From the NCBI GenBank assembly GCA_007693915.1, contig RECS01000120.1, positions 1 through 41,671 of the forward strand: a DNA stretch of 41,671 nt, given 5' to 3'. A program made the translations under genes and the position numbers. A model generated the notes under the pieces. That model saw only the letters and a list, made by a program, of their open reading frames with translations. It was not told the origin of the DNA and made no database searches. Below are positions 17,188-25,409 of this stretch, piece after piece (position 1 is the first letter of the stretch; every line of letters starts with the position of its first letter). The stretch comes from Saprospirales bacterium (lineage in GTDB: Bacteria; Bacteroidota; Bacteroidia; Chitinophagales; Saprospiraceae).

Positions 17188-18429
17188 ATGGTTTCACTCC
17201 TGCAAAATATTATAATATCCTTAAAAAATATTCGTGCGAATCTGCTGCGGACCATTTTGACTATGCTCATCATTGCTTTTGGAATTATGGCTGTAGTAGG
17301 AATTTTGACTGCGATTGATGTAGCCATTTATTCCATGAGCCAAAATTTCTCTAGTCTAGGTGCCAATTCCTTCACTATAGAGAGAAAAAATGTAGAAACT
17401 ATGGGGCGGAGAGGAGGAAGGACAATGAGAATTGGTGATCCCGTTAGTTACAGACAAGCTATAGCCTTTCAAAATGCTATGGATTATCCTTCTGTAATTT
17501 CTATTAGTCAAAATGCAAAATCAAATTCAACCTTAACAACAGGGAATCAGCAATCTAATCCGAACGTAACCATTACCGGAGTTAATGAAAATTACCTGAT
17601 GGTTTTTGGTAGAGAAATCCGAGCAGGACGATTCTTTTCCCCCGTAGAGTTGGAAAATGGTAGTCAGGTTATGGTGCTCGGTCATGACATGGTGCGGGTT
17701 TTGTTCAATGGAAATCACGAAAGTGCAATTGGAAAAAGTGTTACCCTCGATGGAAGAAGATACGCTGTAGTCGGAACTTTTGCAAGTCAGGGAGCTTCTC
17801 TAAATCAAGCCACAGATCGAATGGCTGTAATTCCATTACTCAATGCCAGGAGATTCTATTCTACCGACCGCACCCACTACCGTACTACTGTTCAGGTTCC
17901 TTTTCATGCATCTTTAGATGAAGCAAGAGAGTATGCCATAGGAGTTATGCGTAATGTTCGAGGTATGAGAGTAGGGGAAGAAAATGACTTCGAAATTGAA
18001 TATAGTCAAAATCTGGTTTCTATCATTAGAGACAATACAGTTACCATGCGAATGGGAGCCATAGGAATTGGATTTATTACTTTGCTGGGAGCTGCAATAG
18101 GTTTAATGAATATTATGCTTGTTTCTGTTACAGAAAGAACCAGAGAGATTGGAATTATCAAAGCTCTCGGTGCAACTCGTCAAACTATCATCAGTCAGTT
18201 CTTACTTGAAGCAGTCATTATTTGCCAGTTAGGTGGGATAACAGGTATCTTCCTCGGAATACTAGTTGGAAATATTGTGACCATTTTCCTTGGTGGCAGC
18301 TTCATAGTTCCATGGGCTTGGATTATTCTGGGTTTGGTCACCTGTACGGTGGTGGGCTTAATCTCAGGACTTTATCCGGCTATTAGGGCTTCTCGGTTAG
18401 ATCCGATTGAATCCTTGAGGTATGAGTAG
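17188..18429 (+). CDS. ABC transporter permease (MacB/FtsX-type)
   Basis: A 413-residue permease with the MacB topology: one N-terminal membrane helix (about 20-42, ILTMLIIAFGIMAVVGILTA), a large periplasmic MacB_PCD domain (about 45-285), and three C-terminal helices (about 290-400) including the coupling segment ERTREIGIIKALGAT and the family ending YPAIRASRLDPIESLRYE. MacB-type systems couple ATP hydrolysis in the cytoplasm to mechanical work in the periplasm (export of lipoproteins, peptides, or envelope remodelling). No ATPase, adaptor or outer-membrane partner is encoded nearby, so its ATPase must be elsewhere. The ATG gives the N terminus expected by comparison with homologues. Confidence 0.9.
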   Translation: MVSLLQNIIISLKNIRANLLRTILTMLIIAFGIMAVVGILTAIDVAIYSMSQNFSSLGANSFTIERKNVETMGRRGGRTMRIGDPVSYRQAIAFQNAMDYPSVISISQNAKSNSTLTTGNQQSNPNVTITGVNENYLMVFGREIRAGRFFSPVELENGSQVMVLGHDMVRVLFNGNHESAIGKSVTLDGRRYAVVGTFASQGASLNQATDRMAVIPLLNARRFYSTDRTHYRTTVQVPFHASLDEAREYAIGVMRNVRGMRVGEENDFEIEYSQNLVSIIRDNTVTMRMGAIGIGFITLLGAAIGLMNIMLVSVTERTREIGIIKALGATRQTIISQFLLEAVIICQLGGITGIFLGILVGNIVTIFLGGSFIVPWAWIILGLVTCTVVGLISGLYPAIRASRLDPIESLRYE

Positions 18430-18473
18430 TATTTCAGGCTAATGAATAATTTTAAGATTAACTTTGGCTTACT

Positions 18474-19124
18474 TCAGGTTTTTATTGTTGCTCCCACTCC
18501 CTTTTTATCTGTAAACAATTTCATACTGTAACCAAAAACTGCACCTCCTGCCAACCAAAACAGCAACAATAAGAGCAAGCTTGTCATTTTTGGGATGCTG
18601 CCGTCCAAAAAGAAGGGCAAAACAACACCAATAGTAATGAACATTAATAAACCCCATATCATGCCACTCAGCCACCATCGCTTCCCTGAGAATTCAGACT
18701 CAGTTTTTTCATAATCCAAATTTTCGTATCGAGCTGCTTGTTTTTCTATCCACCTTGTCTTTAGAGTCTTTCTATACCAACCCCAAATGGGAAAAGTTAT
18801 GGCAAGAAGTAAATAACTGAACCCACTCCGAATACATGGAATTACTCCTCCGCAGGAATCACAGTATAAACCAAACCAGTTTTTAAAACCGGTTGGTAAT
18901 GAGCTGTCCCATTTGCGGCTATCGTGAAGGGTATTACAATGCGGACAGGGATAAAAAGTTCTTTTGAATCTCGGTTCAGGAGATGTTTTATCCAATAGCG
19001 TAATTTTAGGAACCCGCTGCCCAAAAACAAGTTCATTGATTACAGATCCCGGATTGATAATCCATAAAAGAGACATCCAGTTTTTCCAGCTGTGTACTTT
19101 GAATTTATCCTTGTCAATTTTCAT
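18474..19124 (-). CDS. hypothetical zinc-ribbon membrane protein
   Basis: A 216-residue protein I do not recognise as a named family. Two CxxC pairs (YPCPHCNTLHD and LYCDSCGGVIP, about residues 59-95) form a likely zinc ribbon. They are followed by a hydrophobic segment (about 100-118), a charged cytosolic-looking stretch (KTLKTRWIEKQAARYENLDYEKTE), and two more hydrophobic segments (about 150-172 and 180-200). A cytoplasmic zinc-binding head with three membrane helices fits. It converges with the ABC permease gene and stands alone. A poor promoter-like box (TATCTTAG, minus strand, 19155-19148) lies upstream. Confidence 0.65.
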   Translation of the reverse strand: MKIDKDKFKVHSWKNWMSLLWIINPGSVINELVFGQRVPKITLLDKTSPEPRFKRTFYPCPHCNTLHDSRKWDSSLPTGFKNWFGLYCDSCGGVIPCIRSGFSYLLLAITFPIWGWYRKTLKTRWIEKQAARYENLDYEKTESEFSGKRWWLSGMIWGLLMFITIGVVLPFFLDGSIPKMTSLLLLLLFWLAGGAVFGYSMKLFTDKKGVGATIKT

Positions 19125-19286
19125 TTTTTATACATTTAAAAACAATGCTAAGATAAAAAAAAAATGATTTAAACGAAGTTTTGAAATTGATTTTTTTTAA
19201 GAAGAACTGATGTAATTTGACGTAATTCAGCCGATTTGCAGAAGTTTGACAATTGTTGTTAATGTTATTCTTCAGATAAGCGAATT

Positions 19287-19559
19287 TTACTTTTGTCCTA
19301 AATAAAGCTTCCTGCCTTCAAGTATAGAGGCTTTATTAATGAGGTCATTTGGAAAAAGCTCTTTTTCCTCACTATTGAAATCGTACAGCAACATTACATC
19401 CCGCGCTTCAGCCGCTATCTTGCCCTTGTCGTCAAAAATGCAATAAAAAAGTCCAAAACTGCTTTTTCCAATAAAGTCTATTTTTGCTCCGACTGTAAAT
19501 TTTCCCGGATAATACAAAGGCCTTTTAAAATCAAATTTGCAGCTTGCCAGCATGGGCAA
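19287..19559 (-). pseudogene. 5'-truncated acyl-CoA thioesterase (hotdog fold) remnant
   Basis: The 90-residue frame matches only the second half of a 4-hydroxybenzoyl-CoA-thioesterase-like hotdog protein: LASCKFDFKRPLYYPGKFTV, then IDFIGKSSFGLFYCIFDD and a final AAEARDVMLLYDF strand. The first ~60 residues, which carry the catalytic Asp and central helix, are missing. The frame opens after a TGA only about 20 codons upstream, and the stop codon of the TamB-like gene is 41 bp away, so there is no room for the missing half. The only starts are TTG at 19559 or the ATG two codons later. It is probably a decayed gene or deletion remnant; a short functional protein is less likely. Confidence 0.6.
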
Positions 19560-19600
19560 TTTCTGGTAAAAAAAAGATGATCAATTGAACGCAACCGGTA

Positions 19601-22600
19601 TTATTCCTTTTTTCTCGAAAACAACTCAGCAAAGCTATTGAAGTCCCTTTTGAATAGTAGAGAAACCCCCGTGACCACCACCTGTCCCTCAATCAGACCT
19701 ACATATTGATTTTTTCTAAAACCTCGTAATCCCCATCTGCCATCGTCAGTTAACCGATAATCAATACTGACATCCCCCAGTAAATCTGTTCCGCCTCTTC
19801 CCTCCTCCAATTCTGATCCTTCCAGATCCACCTGCCCGGATATTTGAACCGTCAATCTGTCATCCAAAAGACTTCTTTGCATTCTCAAACTAAGTTGAGT
19901 TCTGTCCTCAGGCATGCCACTTCTGTAATCGGTAAAACTCTCCAAGTCAAAGTCGAGATCTATACCCCTGACATATCTGTCTGAGAGTGCATTCAACTGG
20001 GAGGTCAGTAAACGGCTAGCACTACTCCTAGCCATAGCTTCAGGTTGAATACCCCGAGGCTCTTCTGCCATTAATCCTTCGGACAGGAATCTACCCAAAA
20101 CAAGAAGCGAAAAAACTTGTGTATTGAGTTCTGATTCAGATTGATTGAGTTGACCTATCCTCCTGTAAACATTTCCCCCAAGTGCAGAACGAGATGTCTC
20201 AGGCATATCCAGTTGAAAGGAAAGATCCGGTTGCATAATCATTCCCTCTAATCGCATGATAACATCAAAAGGCAACTCCTGACGATATTGGTTTCGCAAA
20301 CTCTGATCCGCACCTGCCAATTGAGAGGTCATCAAGTCCAAAGGTGAAGTTCGCACCCGGTAAACCGCCGAAATCTGCATATCAGCCTCCATCGGATCAC
20401 CTGACCATACCAACCTGCTTCCACGTGTTAATTCAAATCTCCTTCGAACAATATCGTACATCCTCATCTCGTAAAATCCTCGGTTTAGTTCATAAATCCC
20501 TGATAGTGACATCCTACCCTGAGGATCAACACTAAAACTTAGATTCGCTTCTCCTGCTACTTCGAGCATATCACCCGCACGCTCATCAATAACAATCCTT
20601 AGAAGTGCATCGGGGTGGACCCTGATGACAGAGTTGAGGTCAACTCCCACAAAAAGAGGTGCTATTAATTCTTCAGGTTCCCTGTCGTCCTCGACAACTT
20701 TTCCATCCACTCTTCTTTCGATAATTACAACCCCTTCCCGTTCAATAATGTCAACTTGGGTTTCAGGGACTATGAGGGTTATTTGAGAACCCCTTTTAAG
20801 AAAAACATCTGCTTCGATCAATGGTGTACTCAGATCTCCCTTTAAGTCTATATTCAGGTCTAGAATTGCCCTACCAAAAACAAAATCATTGTCTTCTCTC
20901 GTAGATTCTAAAAACTTGAAGTCTCTGGAGACAATATTCAAGTCAAATACAGGCATTGTAAGTTCTGTAATATCTACGGAACCATTGATGATTGTTGGGT
21001 TGTTATCCTGATCAAAAATATTGAAGTCTGAAAAGTTAATATCGGATTGACTAAAGGATATTTCCTCATTCGGAATACTAAAAGTCGATCGGGTTTCTCT
21101 GGTTACAAACGATACCTCATTAAACTGTAAAATACCGGACCAATCAATTTCCTCAGGACTTCCTTCCAATTCGAGATTCCCTGAAAGGTAACCGCGACTG
21201 TTATAAATTTCACCTTCAACTAACCATTCTATTAGGTCAAATTTCATCTCCACCAAATCCAGACTAGTCTTAAATTTTATTCCCTCTTCTTCATCTATAT
21301 TTACTGCACCATAGGTAAGTATTTCAATTTCATCCCCTTTTAACCCGGCATTAAAATGGTAACTATCTTTTTCAGGGTTAGTTAATTGAAAATCAAGATT
21401 CCCAAAAATCCTATCCATTGCCGTCAGATCTAGAATTTCTATATTTGCATACATTGTTGGTGATTCAAATAAAGCATCTAATACTAGCTGTCCGCTTAGC
21501 TGACCGGCTACAGGAGCCTGATCAGGACTTATGAGCTGAAGGAGTCCTTCTATATCTATTTGCTCAAAATTGATCTGTAAAAAATCGTTTCTGTTTCCAG
21601 AGTGAGACTCCATACTGAAACTGTGATTGCCACGCTCTAATTTAAAGTTTTCAATGGCTAGAAATTCTGTACCAATTTCGAGCATATTGTTAGGATTAAT
21701 AGTCCATGGATAAGTATTAAATACCAATCGATCTGGATCTAGAGAAATAATAAATTTATCATCAATATTCAAAATTTCAAGTCCTAGTAAGACCAATTGA
21801 TCGCGCTCATCTGAAATAATATCTACCTCCATGTTGAGTTCCTCTGAAATAAAAATTCCGCTTATTCTTCCTTGCGGCAAACCGTATTGCCCAAAATTTA
21901 TCCCTTGAAAACCTATTTCCCAATCCAGTTCATCCCTATCTGAAGATAAACCGGCATAGGCATCTACTATTTCTATGCCATCATAAACTATATAGGGTGC
22001 CAGCCACATACCCGTTAAACTATTCTGTTTTTGAATAAATTGAAGTTCCAGACTTGTTTCCTCAAGAGCAGTCAAGCCCGGCACCAATACCTCCATCAAC
22101 ATCTCACTTTCGGCTATTCTCATATCCATAAATACCTCCAGATCATCAATGAGTACTGAATCAGGTACTTCACTGCTCCAGTAAGTTAGTATGTAGTTAT
22201 TTATTCCTGAAAAAATCAAATCAGGAGATGAGTTGGCTTTTAAATTCATTTTCAAAAGTCGGGAGTCTATGTCCACTGTAGTATGTTTAGAGCTAAAATC
22301 CAGGTCTGCTGTTAAATTATCTAACAGATAGGACTCCTTTGTACCCTGAAGAAAAAGGGTATCTAATACAAGTCGGGCGGTAGTGCCATCTTCAGATCCC
22401 TTAGCATAAAGGAAGAAGCGAGCATCCGCGAAAATGCTATCAGGAGTTATTTCCCACTTTTTCAGATCTAATTCATTTATATGCGCCGTAAATTCCGTTT
22501 CATAGGATATACTATCTAATTTTCCACTTCCGATAATCTCAAGTTTGAGATCAGTTGACTCCAAACTTCCGTCAAGTTGAATCACCCCGCCACTTAAAGA

Positions 22601-24640
22601 GGCGGTCAGACTAAGTGGAGCCAGTTTTTTTCCTTGATAGTTCAGACTGTCTAAAAGCGCAATTAAGCTTAATTCTGCCGTATAGGGATCGAAGCCTACC
22701 CCATTAAGCCTTATGCTTCCGGAAATCATTTCAGGTCCAATACTATCGGTGTAAAGAGCAGTATTTAGGTGGTCTATTATAAGGTCAATTTGGTAAGTCG
22801 GCATTGTACTGATTTCCTTAATTTGTCCAGACAGATTTACATTTCCATCGGGCAAGGTGGCCCTTAAATCAGTTGTAATATTATCAGTATTACCACTTAA
22901 ACTTCCGCTTAGCCAAAATCTTTCAGGAAGACGGTAGTTTTCGGGTAACTCCACAAAAGGAATTAAGTCTGTTTCAATACTGTATATATTTACAAAAGGG
23001 AAATTAAAACCCGGACCTGACTCCTCCAGGAGGTCAGTCAACTCACCATTCAAATTAATCCGCGTATGACGTAAGGCGGAACCCTTGAACTCCTTAATTT
23101 GGAGCTTTTTAACATCTCCCTCAAGGGTAGTTGAAAATTGGATTGGATAAGGAATAAGTTCTCTGAAATAGGGGTTTTCCCTAAGGTCTTTTTGAAAAAT
23201 CAACAATTCATCCGGGGATAAGCTCAATTGATCAATTTTGGCAAAAATGTTTGAAGCCTCCGGGTTTTGCAGGAATTGATTGAAGTCAGAATACCTGAGT
23301 TCAAATTCTCCACGAAGGATTGATTTGCCGGTGTTTGCATTTATGTCCGAAAACCCGATTTTTTCATCGTTCAGATTAAAGACTACTCCTGTGTGAGTTA
23401 ATTCTAAACCTGAATGATCAGATAAAATCAATTGCCGTATTTCAGCTTGTGCAGTCTTATCGGAAAAAGCAATTCCGGGAATGTAAAGACTATCAATTTT
23501 TAAATGGATATTTTCAGGGTCAAATTCTTTAGGTTGCACTCCCTTTTTCTCTCTGGAAGAAAAAGTGATGGAGTAGTCTGTCAAAAGGGTTATTCCCGTG
23601 CTTATCTCCCAACCCGGCCATTCAAAATCAGTCATTTCCGATGTCAATTCATCAACAGGAAGGTTTGCATCAGTTCCCTCCTTAAAATGGTAATTTAGTA
23701 CAAGCCCCTCACTGATTAATTGATCCAGGGAAAGTCTGTTTACCAGATTTTTTTCAGTTTTGGGAATCAATAAAAAATCATGGAGATTCAAGACATCCAA
23801 TTTTAGCCTTATGTCTTCTTCGTTTATGTTATTCTCAAAGAAAATATCGAGGGAATTCAAACTTAGTTTTCGGAGATCGATTTTGGGCAATTTGAAATCT
23901 TCCCTTTCCTCCTCAGGAGGGCTGTCATGCAACATTTGCTGATAGGACTCTGACCCCTCATTAAAAACCATTTTTAATTTCAGTCCGTCAATGTAGAAAT
24001 TGGTGATTTTTTCAGGTAAATCAACAGTCAAAAAAGGGGATAGAGATAGTTCAAAGTAATCCAAATCTGAATGAATCAATAATCCCGAATATTGATCATC
24101 CAATCTTAGATGAATGTTGCTTAAAACAATAGGAGATAAAGAAATATTCCAGTGTTCACTTTCCTCCGGTGCCTTTAAATCCGATTCGTCGTCATCGGAT
24201 AATAAGGTGTTAAGCAAAAAATCAAAATTAAAAACTCCTTCAGTTGTCCTGTCAACATAAATATGCCATTGATCCAGATTGATTTTTCTCAAACGAATTT
24301 CCCTGTTAAATAGTGGGCGCACAGCTACACCTGCTTCAAGAGTTCCTGCATAAATTAAGGTATCAGCGTTTTGATCTTCAAGATATAAGCCCTCCATAAT
24401 TAGATTTCCTTTGAAACTGAGGTAAAATCTGTCAACACTGCAGTGAGTGCCTGTTTGTTTGGTGACATAGCTTGTAAACTGATCTGTAATCCATTGCTGC
24501 CCCGCCGGTGTGCGGATCAACAAAATGAGTATTGCTAAGAGTACAAAAAAAACAGAAAAGGCTATGAGTAAATATCTCAACAGCCTTTTCCACCATTTAA
24601 CCGGTGGCTTACTTTTTTTATCAATGGTTGCTTGAGCCAT
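19601..24640 (-). CDS. translocation/assembly module TamB-like protein
   Basis: A very long (1679-residue) AsmA/TamB superfamily protein. The N terminus has a short basic cytoplasmic segment and one membrane helix (about 22-45, LLIAFSVFFVLLAILILLI), followed by a huge beta-rich periplasmic region and the C-terminal DUF490/TamB domain (about 1280-1679), which contains RGFYEMRMYDIVRRRFELTRG, typical of TamB proteins. These proteins bridge the inner and outer membranes and are implicated in barrel assembly and in moving phospholipid to the outer membrane. No TamA/BamA partner is encoded next to it. The start at 24640 gives the expected MAQATIDKKSKPP-helix N terminus. A weak TAAATTTA box lies 53-60 bases upstream. 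Confidence 0.88.
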   Translation of the reverse strand: MAQATIDKKSKPPVKWWKRLLRYLLIAFSVFFVLLAILILLIRTPAGQQWITDQFTSYVTKQTGTHCSVDRFYLSFKGNLIMEGLYLEDQNADTLIYAGTLEAGVAVRPLFNREIRLRKINLDQWHIYVDRTTEGVFNFDFLLNTLLSDDDESDLKAPEESEHWNISLSPIVLSNIHLRLDDQYSGLLIHSDLDYFELSLSPFLTVDLPEKITNFYIDGLKLKMVFNEGSESYQQMLHDSPPEEEREDFKLPKIDLRKLSLNSLDIFFENNINEEDIRLKLDVLNLHDFLLIPKTEKNLVNRLSLDQLISEGLVLNYHFKEGTDANLPVDELTSEMTDFEWPGWEISTGITLLTDYSITFSSREKKGVQPKEFDPENIHLKIDSLYIPGIAFSDKTAQAEIRQLILSDHSGLELTHTGVVFNLNDEKIGFSDINANTGKSILRGEFELRYSDFNQFLQNPEASNIFAKIDQLSLSPDELLIFQKDLRENPYFRELIPYPIQFSTTLEGDVKKLQIKEFKGSALRHTRINLNGELTDLLEESGPGFNFPFVNIYSIETDLIPFVELPENYRLPERFWLSGSLSGNTDNITTDLRATLPDGNVNLSGQIKEISTMPTYQIDLIIDHLNTALYTDSIGPEMISGSIRLNGVGFDPYTAELSLIALLDSLNYQGKKLAPLSLTASLSGGVIQLDGSLESTDLKLEIIGSGKLDSISYETEFTAHINELDLKKWEITPDSIFADARFFLYAKGSEDGTTARLVLDTLFLQGTKESYLLDNLTADLDFSSKHTTVDIDSRLLKMNLKANSSPDLIFSGINNYILTYWSSEVPDSVLIDDLEVFMDMRIAESEMLMEVLVPGLTALEETSLELQFIQKQNSLTGMWLAPYIVYDGIEIVDAYAGLSSDRDELDWEIGFQGINFGQYGLPQGRISGIFISEELNMEVDIISDERDQLVLLGLEILNIDDKFIISLDPDRLVFNTYPWTINPNNMLEIGTEFLAIENFKLERGNHSFSMESHSGNRNDFLQINFEQIDIEGLLQLISPDQAPVAGQLSGQLVLDALFESPTMYANIEILDLTAMDRIFGNLDFQLTNPEKDSYHFNAGLKGDEIEILTYGAVNIDEEEGIKFKTSLDLVEMKFDLIEWLVEGEIYNSRGYLSGNLELEGSPEEIDWSGILQFNEVSFVTRETRSTFSIPNEEISFSQSDINFSDFNIFDQDNNPTIINGSVDITELTMPVFDLNIVSRDFKFLESTREDNDFVFGRAILDLNIDLKGDLSTPLIEADVFLKRGSQITLIVPETQVDIIEREGVVIIERRVDGKVVEDDREPEELIAPLFVGVDLNSVIRVHPDALLRIVIDERAGDMLEVAGEANLSFSVDPQGRMSLSGIYELNRGFYEMRMYDIVRRRFELTRGSRLVWSGDPMEADMQISAVYRVRTSPLDLMTSQLAGADQSLRNQYRQELPFDVIMRLEGMIMQPDLSFQLDMPETSRSALGGNVYRRIGQLNQSESELNTQVFSLLVLGRFLSEGLMAEEPRGIQPEAMARSSASRLLTSQLNALSDRYVRGIDLDFDLESFTDYRSGMPEDRTQLSLRMQRSLLDDRLTVQISGQVDLEGSELEEGRGGTDLLGDVSIDYRLTDDGRWGLRGFRKNQYVGLIEGQVVVTGVSLLFKRDFNSFAELFSRKKE

Positions 24641-24757
24641 CTGGTTTCTTATATCCCTAATTCAATGAAAAAAAGTGGTACTATGTTTTTTGTAAATTTA
24701 CAGAACAATGTAGACATAGAAGCTATTTCATTTTTCTAATTTCAAACGAAAAAACAG

Positions 24758-25348
24758 ATGACTTATGTTTTCCTGACAATCGGCTGGGTAATTTATTATT
24801 CCCTGCACACCCTTTTAGCTGATCTTCAGGTAAAAAAGTTTGTATACACTAAAGTTCCAACGCTAAAGGACTGGTATAGATTGATTTATAATCTACTGGC
24901 ATTGTCCGGTTTAATTCTACTGATATATTTCTCTTTTCTTCAGGAAACACTTTTGTGGGAGTTTCAGACCTGGCATTGGATTCCTGTTCTGGTTTTTGGT
25001 ATCCCCGGTTTAGTCATTATGGGCAAATCAGCGAAGACCTTTGATTTGCCCGAATTTTTTGGTTTGATAAAAAGCACTGCCATGGATAAGGGAGCTTCGG
25101 AAGAGGGTTTAATTCAGTCGGGTTTATATGCCTATGTCCGCCATCCCCTTTACATTGGTACTATTCTCTTTGTTTTGTCTATTGTGTTTCTTTTCCCTTT
25201 GGTATCTCTGGGAATATTTTTTGTTTCTATGCTTATATATTTACCCATCGGCATTCATTTTGAAGAAAAGAAGCTAATTCGTGAATACGGTCATACCTAC
25301 AAAGCTTATCAAAAAAGAGTAAAAAGGTTAATACCCGGTGTTTACTAA
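24758..25348 (+). CDS. isoprenylcysteine carboxyl methyltransferase-like (NnrU/PEMT-type) membrane protein
   Basis: A 196-residue integral membrane protein with about five hydrophobic segments. The C-terminal third carries the ICMT/phospholipid methyltransferase signature: GLYAYVRHPLYIGTILF, then a helix pair, then FEEKKLIREYGHTYKAYQKRV, where RHP...EE...Y form the SAM-binding site. The family methylates small lipophilic or isoprenoid substrates at the membrane, but the substrate here is unknown and some members have no proven activity. The peptidase promoter begins 24 bp after the stop, so the gene is probably transcribed separately from its downstream neighbour. Confidence 0.78.
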   Translation: MTYVFLTIGWVIYYSLHTLLADLQVKKFVYTKVPTLKDWYRLIYNLLALSGLILLIYFSFLQETLLWEFQTWHWIPVLVFGIPGLVIMGKSAKTFDLPEFFGLIKSTAMDKGASEEGLIQSGLYAYVRHPLYIGTILFVLSIVFLFPLVSLGIFFVSMLIYLPIGIHFEEKKLIREYGHTYKAYQKRVKRLIPGVY

Positions 25349-25372
25349 AAAATCGAGGTTGAAAGAATTTTC

Positions 25373-25380
25373 TATCTTTG
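25373..25380 (+). promoter_or_regulatory. -7 promoter element for the M28 peptidase gene
   Basis: TATCTTTG matches TAnnTTTG exactly and lies 29 bases before the ATG at 25410. Because it would fall inside the coding region if translation began at the upstream GTG (25338), it supports the later ATG as the true start. Confidence 0.5.
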
Positions 25381-25409
25381 GAAAGTTTTTTTCAAAAGTT
25401 TTTGTCATA

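Noticed and set aside
25338-25409. GTG at 25338 as start of the M28 peptidase
   Set aside because: It would put a non-signal sequence before an intact signal peptide, overlap the upstream gene and include the promoter box in the coding region.
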